From: Colwellia sp. E2M01
GTDB lineage: Bacteria > Pseudomonadota > Gammaproteobacteria > Enterobacterales > Alteromonadaceae
Direction: 5' to 3'
DNA length: 35,945 nucleotides
Assembly: GCF_018860585.1 (NCBI RefSeq)
Contig: NZ_JAHKPR010000002.1
Coordinates: 14,049 to 49,993, forward strand
In this document: positions 9,196 to 17,959 of the stretch, piece after piece
How the letters are laid out: every line of letters starts with the position of its first letter
How positions within the stretch are numbered: the first letter of the stretch is position 1
Notes under the pieces: model-generated
What the model was told of the DNA's origin: nothing
The model's database searches: none
What the model saw: the letters and a program-made list of their open reading frames with translations, nothing else
Translations under genes and position numbers: made by a program

Positions 9196-9393
9196 ATCTA
9201 TTGCTCACCACTATGTGTTAGGTAATTAGCACTTATTCAAGGCTAATTGAATAAAGGGGCGATATATTGGTGAATATAGAAAACATTATTTCACTATGAA
9301 AATCACTCAATATTTACGCAAATCACCTTAGGCGCTATATATAAGTTAGCCTTGTATAAAAGGCAAGAATTTAACAACAAAATGAAAAAATAA

Positions 9394-10305
9394 TTAGTAT
9401 TCCCATTTCTTAATAGTAGGCGCTATTTTTTCGATTAAGTAATCAATAAAAATTCTTACCTTGGCGGTTAACACATTCGACTTTGGATAAACCAGCCAAA
9501 TAGCGGCATTATCCTCGATGCTGTAATCAGGTAATACTCGCACCAAACGCCCTTCTTTAAGTTCAGTATGTAAACTCCATAAAGAGCTCATACATATACC
9601 CACGCCAGCGGTTGCAGCTATTCGCATACTAGCACCGTCATCACAAATAACACGCGCCTTGTTATTAGCTGGTGGGAAAAAGTAAGCTTGCTCTGCTGTT
9701 TTAGATTTAAGTTTTTTGGGCTGTGCGTTCATAAACATCATCAGCCTGTGGTTATCTAGCTGCTCAGGCGTTGTTGGTGTACCGTATTTCTCTAGATATT
9801 CAGGAGACGCGCACAATATTCTGGTGTCGTTAGCTAATCGTCTTCCAATCAAACTACTGTCTTCAATAGCATAATTTCTTAGCGCTAGATCAAAGCCACC
9901 TTCAATCAAATTCAAACGTGTATCTGACAAATTAAGCTCAACATTCACATCAGGGTACCTTTCTAAAAATTCAGGCAAAATCGGCGCAATGAATAATTGC
10001 GCAAAGGTACTCGATGAAGCAAATCTTAACGTACCTCTGACATTAACATTACCACGACCTAATGCAGCAAGCGCGGTATCTTCTTGCGCAATAATTTCTC
10101 TCGCATACGGGAGGAACTCAATGCCTTCAATTGACAAGGTTACCTTGCGCGTTGAACGGTGAAAAAGATCAGCGCCCAGTTGAATTTCTAATTTCGCTAA
10201 ACGCGCACTAGCAACAGACGGAGCTAACCCCAGCTTTTTACCTGCGGCACTAATATTTAACTTTTCTGCCGCCATCACGAATAAGCGTACACCTTGAGTA
10301 TCCAT
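9394..10305 (-). CDS. LysR-family transcriptional regulator
   Basis: The 303-residue protein has an N-terminal winged helix-turn-helix (residues 1-60, KLNISAAGKKLGLAPSVASARLAKLE then LGADLFHRSTRKVTLS) and a periplasmic-binding-like effector domain from about 88 (RGTLRFASSSTFAQLFIAPILPEFLERYPDV...). The C-terminal part resembles the DsdA/AaeR-type LysR group common in oxidoreductase regulation. It is divergent from the luciferase-like oxidoreductase operon with 150 bases between them, the classic place for a LysR regulator that controls its neighbour. I infer it senses a small aromatic or reactive carbonyl compound, but nothing in the sequence identifies the ligand. Confidence 0.9.
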   Translation of the reverse strand: MDTQGVRLFVMAAEKLNISAAGKKLGLAPSVASARLAKLEIQLGADLFHRSTRKVTLSIEGIEFLPYAREIIAQEDTALAALGRGNVNVRGTLRFASSSTFAQLFIAPILPEFLERYPDVNVELNLSDTRLNLIEGGFDLALRNYAIEDSSLIGRRLANDTRILCASPEYLEKYGTPTTPEQLDNHRLMMFMNAQPKKLKSKTAEQAYFFPPANNKARVICDDGASMRIAATAGVGICMSSLWSLHTELKEGRLVRVLPDYSIEDNAAIWLVYPKSNVLTAKVRIFIDYLIEKIAPTIKKWEY

Positions 10306-10455
10306 TGATTATATCCAAAAACCGAATTCTGATTGTATTTATACGTCATTTATTCGTAATTACAACAAGGTTATTATTATTCCAATTAATTAATTCTCGT
10401 TTTTTATACACAGATACACAGAAAATTTAAATAAATAACTTAAACAGGAAAAAAG

Positions 10456-11436
10456 ATGGCAGCGCAAAATAGTTCGGCACAAGCTAACTTCCCTACCTTA
10501 AATGTAGGATTCAACAGCGTTTTTCAAACCGGAAAACTCACTGTTGGTTTAGTCGTGCCAATTGAAAACTATAACAGTAGCGCAACACCTTCTATGCAGC
10601 ATCATCTTGAACGAGTGCAACTCGCTGAACGTTTAGGCTTCAAAGCTTTATGGCTTAGAGATGTGCCATTTAACGTGCCTTCATTTGGTGATGCTGGGCA
10701 ACTGTTCGACCCTTTTGTTTATTTAGGCTTGCTGGCAGGAACCACATCAAAAATCGCATTAGGCGTCGCCAGTTTAATTTTACCCTTAAGACACCCTGCT
10801 CATGTGGCAAAAGCTGCAGCATCGGTAGATGCGCTTTCAGGTGGCCGACTCATTTTAGGTGTGGCCAGTGGTGATAGACCTGAAGAATATCCGGCAATGG
10901 GTGTTGAGTATCAATCACGCGGCAAGTTATTTCGTGAAAGTTATGACTATATCAGACAGGCTGCACAATCTTACCCGCAGTTTACTAATGGTTTTGGTGA
11001 TCTTGATGGTGAGTTAGATCTTTTACCTAAACCGCAACCAGGGCGCTTGCCTTTGTTAATCACTGGTGCATCACAACAACCTGCTGATTGGTTAGCAAAT
11101 AATGGCGATGGGGTTATCACTTATCCGAGACCACATGATGCACAAGCACAATTTATTAAACAGGTTAATGTGTCAGCGGATAACAATACCGCTAAACCAG
11201 TTATGGAGCCGTTATATATCGATATAACTGAAGATCCAAACAGTCCGCCGCAAGCGATACATTTGGGTTATCGCCTTGGCATTAATCATTTACACAATTA
11301 CTTAAAATCAAGACAAGCTATTGGCGTTAATCATGTCGCATTGAACTTACGTTTTAATCAACGCGATATTGAAGAAACATTAAAAGACATTGCTGAGAAT
11401 ATACTTCCCAGCTTCAATCAATCGGATGCAAGTTAA
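10456..11436 (+). CDS. Luciferase-like (LLM class) flavin oxidoreductase
   Basis: The 326-residue protein shows the luciferase-like monooxygenase fold: AERLGFKALWLRDVPF, DPFVYLGLLAGTTSKIALGV, LPLRHPAHVAKAAASVDALSGGR and GVASGDRPEEY. The last element and the overall length match the group named BA3436-type (TIGR03571), from memory. It should bind FMN or F420-like flavin and reduce or oxidise a small substrate; the substrate is unknown. AGGAAAAAAG precedes the ATG. It is the first gene of a probable operon under the divergent LysR regulator: the next gene starts about 12 bases later. Confidence 0.85.
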   Translation: MAAQNSSAQANFPTLNVGFNSVFQTGKLTVGLVVPIENYNSSATPSMQHHLERVQLAERLGFKALWLRDVPFNVPSFGDAGQLFDPFVYLGLLAGTTSKIALGVASLILPLRHPAHVAKAAASVDALSGGRLILGVASGDRPEEYPAMGVEYQSRGKLFRESYDYIRQAAQSYPQFTNGFGDLDGELDLLPKPQPGRLPLLITGASQQPADWLANNGDGVITYPRPHDAQAQFIKQVNVSADNNTAKPVMEPLYIDITEDPNSPPQAIHLGYRLGINHLHNYLKSRQAIGVNHVALNLRFNQRDIEETLKDIAENILPSFNQSDAS

Positions 11437-11448
11437 AGGATGAAAGCA

Positions 11449-12258
11449 ATGAAAAAAGTCATTTTACTTACCGGTGCCACCGACGGCATAGGCTTTGAAA
11501 CCGCAAAGCAATTAGTGTTACAGGGTCACACCGTATTACTCCATGGCCGTAATAAAGAAAAATTAGCCCAAGTAAAAGTAAAGCTAGCGGAATTAAACAC
11601 AGAAGCGGTTGTAGAAACCTACGTTGCCGACTTAAGTAAGCTAACTGACGTTCAAGAGTTAGCGTCAGAAGTAAAAAATCATCATAAAAAACTTGATGTG
11701 CTTATTAACAATGCGGGGGTTTTTAAAACACCAACACCTATTACAGAGTCAGGTCACGATACCCGCTTTATTGTAAATACCTTAGCGCCATTTGTATTAA
11801 CTGAGCGACTTCTTCCACTGATGAATGATACTGGGAGAGTGATTAATTTATCTTCTGCCGCTCAAGCGCCTGTCAGTTTAAAAGCGCTGCAAGGACAAGA
11901 AAATTTATCAGATAGCAGTGCTTACGCACAAAGTAAATTAGCAATTACTATGTGGAGTTTTCAATTAGCTAAAACATTAGGCAATAACGCACCTTCTATA
12001 GTTGCCATTAACCCAGCCTCATTTTTGGGAAGCAAAATGGTAAAAGAAGCGTATGGCGCTGCAGGAAAAGACTTAACCATAGGCTCAGATATTTTACTTC
12101 GTGCTGCACTCAGTGATGAATTTCAAGGCATCACTGGCAAGTACTTTGACAATGATATAGGTGATTGGGCAGAGCCTCACCCTGACGCACTAAACCCAGA
12201 AAAAAGACAAGTATTACTAAAAGTTATACAAGAAGAATTAACTAAGTTGTGTAATTAA
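11449..12258 (+). CDS. Short-chain dehydrogenase/reductase
   Basis: The product is a classical SDR of about 269 residues: TGATDGIG (NAD(P)-binding), an Asp in VADLSKLTD, NNAGV, and YAQSK catalytic Tyr-Lys with Ser upstream (INLSSAAQAP). The ATG at 11449 is preferred over the in-frame ATG at 11440, because AAAGGA at 11435-11440 is 8 bases before it and overlaps the earlier one. The start lies 12 bases after the oxidoreductase stop. It likely reduces or oxidises a carbonyl or alcohol in the same small-molecule pathway. The substrate cannot be told from the sequence. Confidence 0.87.
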   Translation: MKKVILLTGATDGIGFETAKQLVLQGHTVLLHGRNKEKLAQVKVKLAELNTEAVVETYVADLSKLTDVQELASEVKNHHKKLDVLINNAGVFKTPTPITESGHDTRFIVNTLAPFVLTERLLPLMNDTGRVINLSSAAQAPVSLKALQGQENLSDSSAYAQSKLAITMWSFQLAKTLGNNAPSIVAINPASFLGSKMVKEAYGAAGKDLTIGSDILLRAALSDEFQGITGKYFDNDIGDWAEPHPDALNPEKRQVLLKVIQEELTKLCN

Positions 12259-12324
12259 TACTTAGTAAACACGACTCAACACACTAAATAGAACGACTAA
12301 CAAATGAAAACTCTGGAGAATATT

Positions 12325-13311
12325 ATGAAAGCAATGATCGTAAACACTTATGGCCCAACTGACGCATTTGAACTAACTGAAATAGCTAAACCTCAAATAA
12401 AATCAGGTCATGTATTAGTAAAAATTGTCGCAACAAGTATTAATACCGTTGATACCATGATCCGCCAAATGGGCGCTGACTTACCTTTATCACCAGCCTC
12501 TCCTGCTTTATTAGGTATGGATTTCGCAGGTATTGTAGAAGAAGTTGCTAGTGACGTGAGTAACTTCAACGTAGGTGATGAAGTCTATGGCTGTGCTGGT
12601 GGTTTAGCGGATCTGCCTGGTACGTTAACTGAATATATTGTTGCTGATGCCAACTTAATCGCCTTAAAGCCAAAAAACATTTCAATGCGTGAAGCAGCCG
12701 CATTGCCATTAGTTGCCATTACCGCGTACGAAGGTTTAGAGCGCTCAGGCATAAAAGCTGGACAAAATGTTTTAGTACATGGTGGCTCTGGTGGTGTAGG
12801 CCACGTTGCTTTACAACTTGCTAAACATTTTGGCGCAAATGTGTTTTCAACAGGTGGCGGAGAAGCACAATTAGCACTTATTGAAGAACTGGGCGCAACA
12901 GCGATTAACTACCGTACTGAATCTGTAGAAAACTATGTGAATGTACATACAAATGGTGCAGGTTTCGATGTGGTATTTGACACTGTTGGCGGAGCTAATA
13001 TGACTAATTCATTTGAAGCTGCAGCCCTTAATGGCCATGTAGCATCAACCGTATCCATGTTAGAAATCGACTTAACACCTGTTCACTTTAAAGGCTTGTC
13101 ATTACATGTTGTCTTTATGCTTATTCCAATGCTTCATAATCACCGTCGCGAAGAGCATGCGCGTATTTTAAAAGCGTTAACAGCCATTATTGAAGCAGGT
13201 GCGCTTAAACCTGTACTAGACGAAACAAACTTTGCATTGACCGAAGTAAGCAAAGCCCATGAACGTTTAGAAAGTGGTAAAGCCATGGGTAAAGTGATGG
13301 TAAATATATAA
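12325..13311 (+). CDS. Medium-chain (zinc-independent) NADPH-dependent oxidoreductase, quinone oxidoreductase-like
   Basis: The product of about 328 residues is an MDR-family reductase: N-terminal GroES-like fold (MKAMIVNTYGPTDAFEL, with LLGMDFAGIVEEVA) and Rossmann domain with the glycine motif VHGGSGGVGHVALQLAKHFGA, typical of NADPH-binding quinone/enone reductases. The usual structural zinc cysteines are absent. The ATG at 12325 has GGAG 6 bases upstream; an earlier in-frame ATG at 12304 lacks one. It follows the SDR gene by about 66 bases and is likely co-transcribed. Likely substrates are quinones or alpha,beta-unsaturated carbonyls, by analogy. Confidence 0.85.
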   Translation: MKAMIVNTYGPTDAFELTEIAKPQIKSGHVLVKIVATSINTVDTMIRQMGADLPLSPASPALLGMDFAGIVEEVASDVSNFNVGDEVYGCAGGLADLPGTLTEYIVADANLIALKPKNISMREAAALPLVAITAYEGLERSGIKAGQNVLVHGGSGGVGHVALQLAKHFGANVFSTGGGEAQLALIEELGATAINYRTESVENYVNVHTNGAGFDVVFDTVGGANMTNSFEAAALNGHVASTVSMLEIDLTPVHFKGLSLHVVFMLIPMLHNHRREEHARILKALTAIIEAGALKPVLDETNFALTEVSKAHERLESGKAMGKVMVNI

Positions 13312-13329
13312 CCGTTAACCCCTCTGCAT

Positions 13330-13377
13330 AAACTTACATTCAATGCTGATGTATATATCAAGTTTGGATGTAAGTTT
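13330..13377 (+). repeat. Inverted repeat between the reductase and cupin genes
   Basis: A perfect 10-bp stem, AAACTTACAT with ATGTAAGTTT, encloses 28 bases. Only CACTC follows, so it is not a strong intrinsic terminator. It could be an operator, a partial attenuator or an mRNA-stability hairpin within the operon. Confidence 0.45.
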
Positions 13378-13407
13378 CACTCTTCAAAAGTAAATTGAGT
13401 AAGCAAG

Positions 13408-14241
13408 ATGACTATTTTTTCAAAGATAATTACAACATCAATAATATTGGTGTCATCATTTTCAGCATGGGCAACACCACCAGCTCAACAAACTACTGTG
13501 ATATCGTCAGAAGATATCAACTGGGGATACCTTAATCCATTACGCGGAGATCAAAGCCCTGGTGCTGCCGATTTATGGGGAGATAGAACAAAGAATACAG
13601 CAACAGGTATGTTAGTAAAATTCAATAAAGGTTTTTCTTCACCGCCGCATATTCATAATATTTCTTATCGTGGCATTGTCATTGAAGGCTTAATGCATAA
13701 CGATGATCCAACTGCAGAAAACATGTGGCTGCCAACAGCTTCATTTTGGACACAACCTGCAGGAGAAAACCATATTACGGCAGCCAATGGCAACGCTAAT
13801 TTAATTTACCTAGAAATAGATAGTGGCCCTTATTTAGTTAAGCCTCAAGAGCAACATTTTGATAATGGCGAGCGACCAATTAATGTGCATGCGTCTAATT
13901 TAGTTTGGTTAACTGACAAAGAGTCATCACAAATCAAAGGGGAGAATCTAGGCATTACTTTTTTGTGGAAAAACAGCAAAATACCAAGTTCACAAGGTTA
14001 CCTGTTGAAGTTACCTGCAGGCTCTAAAGTTGATATAACCAGTAATGCTGCAGAGTTTAGAGCAGTCGTTATTCAGGGGGATATTCGTTATCAATCGAGC
14101 GAGCTAAATAGCGCTAAAGGTTTACGTCCTGGTAGCTATTTTAATGCAAAAGGTGACTTTACTCATAACATAATCACCTTGAAAGAATCGATACTTTATA
14201 TTAATGCTACCGATATTTTCCATGTTGAAAGTAAATATTAG
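13408..14241 (+). CDS. Secreted cupin protein, DUF4437 family
   Basis: The 277-residue protein begins with a signal peptide (residues 1-22, ending SAWA), so it is exported. The mature part has two cupin-like halves. The first contains LNPLRGDQSPGAADLWGDR, a signature I associate with DUF4437, followed by PPHIHNISYRGIVIEG with candidate metal-binding histidines; the second half starts near residue 175. The function of the family is not known to me. It is the fourth gene in line after the oxidoreductase operon and ends in a bidirectional terminator, so it is likely part of the same regulon. Confidence 0.78.
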   Translation: MTIFSKIITTSIILVSSFSAWATPPAQQTTVISSEDINWGYLNPLRGDQSPGAADLWGDRTKNTATGMLVKFNKGFSSPPHIHNISYRGIVIEGLMHNDDPTAENMWLPTASFWTQPAGENHITAANGNANLIYLEIDSGPYLVKPQEQHFDNGERPINVHASNLVWLTDKESSQIKGENLGITFLWKNSKIPSSQGYLLKLPAGSKVDITSNAAEFRAVVIQGDIRYQSSELNSAKGLRPGSYFNAKGDFTHNIITLKESILYINATDIFHVESKY

Positions 14242-14262
14242 TTTTTCATTAATACTAAAAAT

Positions 14263-14303
14263 AAAAAGCCGTTATTGCGTAGAAAACACAATAACGGCTT
14301 TTT
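14263..14303. terminator. Bidirectional intrinsic terminator
   Basis: A perfect 15-bp stem, AAAAAGCCGTTATTG with CAATAACGGCTTTTT, surrounds an 11-base loop. U-tracts exist in both directions. It separates the converging cupin and HD-GYP-like genes. Confidence 0.9.
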
Positions 14304-14335
14304 AATATTAACGTACAAATAACAATCAACCTGCT

Positions 14336-15712
14336 TTATTCAACTCTATTCCAAAGCTTCTGGTTCGCTTTAATTGAGAAATATTCATTCGCTTGCCAAC
14401 ATCGCGGTAATAAATCTAATTTTTTTCTTTCTTCAGGATTGGAGCTTAGTAGCTCTAATATTTCATTTAAACGATCTTTACTTAACCTAGCTAATTTCTT
14501 GGCCGTTTGCGTGAAATATAAGTTTTTAGTAATGGGAACCGCAAGGTTTTGTCCATAACCAATAAAGGTTAACTTTCTTGTCGCCATACGACAATGGGGG
14601 TGTTCAGGGTTTTTAGGGTATAAGCCATTTACAATAGCATATTCATAACAATCACCTTGTTCAACAAAGCCGCCGTGTGGCATATAGACAATACCAAAAC
14701 CTTGAGGAAACATGCCTGTTATTTTATATAACGCATCAACCACTCGCTGTTCACATGCACCAAGCTCGGCATTTTTATTAAGCACCTGAAAGACTTGAGG
14801 TAATAACTTATAGTTATAGTTATCTTTAGTTGAAAGTATTATGGATGTATAAATTTGCGGTACTTTTAATATATTACCAACACTTTCTTTAGGGTTAACG
14901 CTGGTTTTTAATAACAATTTGATGAAAGATAATTTATCTTGCTCATCGATTCTAAATTGATCTCGTTCAGCCTTACTGTCACCTTTAAAGCTTGGCACTC
15001 CAATACCTTCAACTAAATAGCGAAAGGTTTCACGGTAATTAATTTGTAATAGTTCTTTGCGTTGACTGACTTCCAAAGTACGAAATGGGTTCAATTTACC
15101 TTCTTCACCACAAAGTATTGCTTGTGCCGCAGGGTGATAGTTACCAATATCTTGTAATAATGCCGCCATAATCAACGGTACTTTTACTTGTTTAGTGAAA
15201 CGCAAATACGCTTTATAGTCATGCTCTGCAAAGTTAAGGTATTGCTCTGGTGATACATCTACTAAATATTTACTAATATAAGGTTCGTTCATTTGATTAT
15301 TAATAATTAAATAATCAAGTAAGCGTATGCACAATACGGCTTTATACACAGATTTGCTTTGCTCATTACTACTCGCGACATTTTTCCCTTCAGTAGGGCT
15401 AAGTAGTTGAATCGTACCTAAAAACTGAGCTGATTTTTTATTGTTTTCTATAAAATTATCGCCTTCAGCTAATTCTAAAATGTTCAGTGATAATGCTAAC
15501 AAACTCGCGTAACGCTCTTCACTTAGTACTTTTAATAATTCAGATTCTTGGGATGATACAGTTTCATCAGAAGATCGAAATTCCTCTTGAGAAAAATAAT
15601 TAATAGCACGGTCAAGCAAAGAGTCTTTTACGGCACTGCGTCCATAAACTTTTGCTAATAAAAAATTAACTTGTCGTGTGTAGTTTGTTTGGTGGGGGGA
15701 GTCTTTAGCCAT
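14336..15712 (-). CDS. Uncharacterised protein with degenerate HD-GYP-like layout
   Basis: The 458-residue soluble protein has no signal peptide or membrane helix. Residues 178-230 (IMAALLQDIGNYHP... then YRETFRYLVEGIGVP) have the spacing of an HD-type phosphohydrolase helix bundle, but the HD pair is replaced by QD in LQDIG, and the GYP loop is absent. Residues 331-345 (ITGMFPQGFGIVYMP) recall the strand that follows HD-GYP bundles (FPIGSxVxL...GxVV). I infer a catalytically dead relative of cyclic-di-GMP phosphodiesterases that may act as a binding or regulatory protein. This is a tentative fold guess. The gene stands alone, with a weak ribosome-binding site. Confidence 0.55.
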   Translation of the reverse strand: MAKDSPHQTNYTRQVNFLLAKVYGRSAVKDSLLDRAINYFSQEEFRSSDETVSSQESELLKVLSEERYASLLALSLNILELAEGDNFIENNKKSAQFLGTIQLLSPTEGKNVASSNEQSKSVYKAVLCIRLLDYLIINNQMNEPYISKYLVDVSPEQYLNFAEHDYKAYLRFTKQVKVPLIMAALLQDIGNYHPAAQAILCGEEGKLNPFRTLEVSQRKELLQINYRETFRYLVEGIGVPSFKGDSKAERDQFRIDEQDKLSFIKLLLKTSVNPKESVGNILKVPQIYTSIILSTKDNYNYKLLPQVFQVLNKNAELGACEQRVVDALYKITGMFPQGFGIVYMPHGGFVEQGDCYEYAIVNGLYPKNPEHPHCRMATRKLTFIGYGQNLAVPITKNLYFTQTAKKLARLSKDRLNEILELLSSNPEERKKLDLLPRCWQANEYFSIKANQKLWNRVE

Positions 15713-15914
15713 TGCACCGAAGAGTTTATTATATATTACTTATCATGCTAGTAATAATAGCTAAATGCAATAATTAGGCAAGCACTGTTATTATGTAAAA
15801 CAATATATCGAACAATTAGTTAATCGCTCAAGGAGATAGACCAATCAATATGCTCTGAAGAATGACTAAATAGCTACCATTGAGTGCAAGTTTGCTTTAG
15901 AGCCTGTTAATAAA

Positions 15915-15953
15915 AAGGTGAAATAAATTAGTGTTACTAACTTACCTCACCTT
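15915..15953 (-). terminator. Terminator after metB
   Basis: The stem AAGGTGA / TCACCTT with an inner partial stem (AGTTAGT / ACTAATT) is followed on the minus strand by TTTTTATT. It lies 54 bases past the metB stop codon. Confidence 0.65.
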
Positions 15954-16006
15954 CTTAATTTTTTTTGATGTTCAATTTGACGATATTAATGCAACAATAC
16001 CAAATT

Positions 16007-17164
16007 TTAAATTTGGCTTTGTGTTAAACCATGAGCTAAGTCAGCCAAAATATCGTCTATATATTCAATACCAACCGAAATTCTTACTAATGACTGAGTA
16101 ATACCCGCTTCTAGTTGATCGGCTATTTCCATCCCCGCATGTGTCATCGTAGATGGATGACTAATTAAGCTTTCCACACCACCTAGTGATTGAGCTAAAG
16201 TGAATATTTCTAAGTTAGCGAATAGCTTTTTAACTGCTTCCACACCCCCCTTTACTTCAAAACTTAACATTGAGCCGTAACCAAACTGTTGTTTTTTCGC
16301 AATTTCATGACCAGGATGATCTTCAAAACCAGGAAAGTAAACCGCATCAACAGCGTCATGATTCTTTAAAAAATCAGCCACTTGTATAGCGTTTTCTTGG
16401 TGTTGTTTCATTCTTACAGGTAATGTTTTTAAGCCTCGTAACGCTAAGAAACTATCGAAAGCGCTACCGGTAATACCGATACAGTTTGCCCACCACGCTA
16501 ATGTTTCGCCTAGCTCTTGGGTTTTAGTCACTAACACACCACCAACCACATCACTGTGACCATTAATGTATTTAGTGGTTGAATGAAAAACAATATCTGC
16601 CCCCAAAGTTAACGGCAGTTGTAATGCTGGGGATAAAAAAGTGTTATCTACCGCCACTAATGCGCCAACTGCATGACATGCCTTAGTAGCCTCTTCTATG
16701 TCTACTAAGCGTAATAATGGGTTACTTGGGCTTTCAAGTAATACTAATTTTGGTTTGTGTGCTAACGCATCAGCAAAAGCCGTTTGATCAGTTTGATCAA
16801 CAACAATAAGTTTAAACTGTCCGCGTTTAGCTAAATGGGTAAACAACCTAAAACTACCGCCGTAGCAGTCGTGTGGAATAACAATGGTATCTTCTGTTGT
16901 TAATAACTGACAAAGTAAATGTACCGCTGCCATACCTGTGCCAGTAACAATACCGACACTACCTTGCTCTAATTCAGCAATCGTTTCACCAAACAAAGAA
17001 CGAGTTGGATTGCCCGTACGAGAATAATCAAATTGGCGTTTTTCATTAAAGCCTTTTAAAGCGTACGTACTTGATAAATGGATTGGAGCAACAACAGCAC
17101 CATGATGCGCGTCTTTATTAATCCCTGCGGTTACTGCTAAGGTATTAATATTTTTAATCGACAT
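16007..17164 (-). CDS. metB: Cystathionine gamma-synthase
   Basis: This PLP enzyme condenses O-succinyl-homoserine (or acetyl) with cysteine to cystathionine in methionine synthesis. The 385-residue product matches the usual length. Visible elements: SSTYALKGF, YSRTGNPTR, GTGMAAVHLL, VAVDNTF (PLP-binding Asp) and the Schiff-base lysine at 198 in HSTTKYINGH, plus SLGGVESLISHP near the C-terminus. The start at 17164 is chosen because GGAGAAGAG precedes it; a longer frame of 34 extra residues would have to be translated from the promoter region. It is divergent from metJ across two MetJ operator arrays. No metL follows, unlike in E. coli. Cystathionine gamma-lyase or methionine gamma-lyase are relatives, but the metJ pairing favours MetB. 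Confidence 0.92.
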   Translation of the reverse strand: MSIKNINTLAVTAGINKDAHHGAVVAPIHLSSTYALKGFNEKRQFDYSRTGNPTRSLFGETIAELEQGSVGIVTGTGMAAVHLLCQLLTTEDTIVIPHDCYGGSFRLFTHLAKRGQFKLIVVDQTDQTAFADALAHKPKLVLLESPSNPLLRLVDIEEATKACHAVGALVAVDNTFLSPALQLPLTLGADIVFHSTTKYINGHSDVVGGVLVTKTQELGETLAWWANCIGITGSAFDSFLALRGLKTLPVRMKQHQENAIQVADFLKNHDAVDAVYFPGFEDHPGHEIAKKQQFGYGSMLSFEVKGGVEAVKKLFANLEIFTLAQSLGGVESLISHPSTMTHAGMEIADQLEAGITQSLVRISVGIEYIDDILADLAHGLTQSQI

Positions 17165-17274
17165 ACTCTTCTCCAATGATTTATACGAGTTATCACGCTT
17201 CGTGAAATAAAGATATATTCCGTGTATCGTATCATTAACCATAATGTTAGTGATATTAACACTCAAAATATTTT

Positions 17275-17306
17275 AGATGTTTGGACGTCCATAACTCTAA
17301 ACATTA
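17275..17306. promoter_or_regulatory. MetJ operator array 1 (met boxes)
   Basis: Four head-to-tail 8-mers align to the met-box consensus AGACGTCT: AGATGTTT, GGACGTCC, ATAACTCT and AAACATTA. The second is nearly perfect. The array is about 110 bases upstream of the metB start and probably represses metB. Confidence 0.8.
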
Positions 17307-17330
17307 TCACTAATTTGGTCAAGTGATTTT

Positions 17331-17354
17331 AGACATCTAAACTTCTACTTGACT
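17331..17354. promoter_or_regulatory. MetJ operator array 2 (met boxes)
   Basis: Three tandem 8-mers, AGACATCT, AAACTTCT and ACTTGACT, resemble met boxes. The array lies 73 bases upstream of the metJ start and starts 56 bases (seven 8-mer steps) after array 1, so both arrays share one 8-bp register. It suggests autoregulation of metJ. Confidence 0.72.
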
Positions 17355-17426
17355 GGTTTTTCGCAACAGGTAAAATCACCTATATAAAGTATTAATAGCT
17401 TATCATAGCATTACAGAGGAATACCC

Positions 17427-17768
17427 ATGGCTCAGTGGAATGACGAGTACATAAATCCCTATGCCGAACACGGTAAAAAAAGTGAACAAGTAAAGAAAAT
17501 TACCGTTTCTATTCCTTTACGTGTATTAAAAGTACTAACTGATGAACGTACTAGACGCCAAGTTAATAATCTTCGTCACGCCACTAATAGTGAGTTGCTA
17601 TGTGAAGCATTCTTGCATGCTTTTACAGGACAACCATTACCTGATGATGAAGACTTAGCAAAAGATAACAATGAAAAACTACCAGCAAGCGTAAGACGTT
17701 TACTTGAGGCAAAAGGTATCACCGACTTTAGTGCTTATGAAACCGATGATAGTGATATTGAAGAGTAA
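17427..17768 (+). CDS. metJ: Methionine repressor MetJ
   Basis: The 113-residue ribbon-helix-helix repressor binds met boxes with S-adenosylmethionine as corepressor. Residues 5-75 follow the E. coli protein almost exactly: the beta strand [15 protein letters not shown] that enters the DNA major groove, the helices in [18 protein letters not shown] and the SAM-contacting region [18 protein letters not shown]. The C-terminus after about residue 85 diverges and is 8 residues longer than in E. coli. A clear AGAGGA ribosome-binding site precedes the ATG. It is divergent from metB, as in enterics, and convergent with hemE, from which a bidirectional terminator separates it. Confidence 0.97.
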   Translation: MAQWNDEYINPYAEHGKKSEQVKKITVSIPLRVLKVLTDERTRRQVNNLRHATNSELLCEAFLHAFTGQPLPDDEDLAKDNNEKLPASVRRLLEAKGITDFSAYETDDSDIEE

Positions 17769-17891
17769 CAACGTTTAAAAGTAGTTGTTTAACGCTTAAC
17801 TGACACTAAAAGCTAATCATTGATATCTTGCTTATTTTAATATTCAGCGTATATCAAGTTTTTAACTTATGGCCTCAATCTAAATAATATA

Positions 17892-17934
17892 AAAAAAACC
17901 GTGTTATTTTTATTTAAAGTAACACGGTTTTTTT
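17892..17934. terminator. Bidirectional intrinsic terminator between metJ and hemE
   Basis: A perfect 15-bp stem, AAAAAAACCGTGTTA with TAACACGGTTTTTTT, surrounds a 13-base loop, with U-tracts for both strands. Confidence 0.92.
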
Positions 17935-17959
17935 ATTTTTATATTATGAAGTAAAAAAC

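Noticed and set aside
17165-17266. 34-residue N-terminal extension of MetB
   Set aside because: It would be translated from the promoter region, lacks a ribosome-binding site, and the family starts at MSIKNINTLAV.
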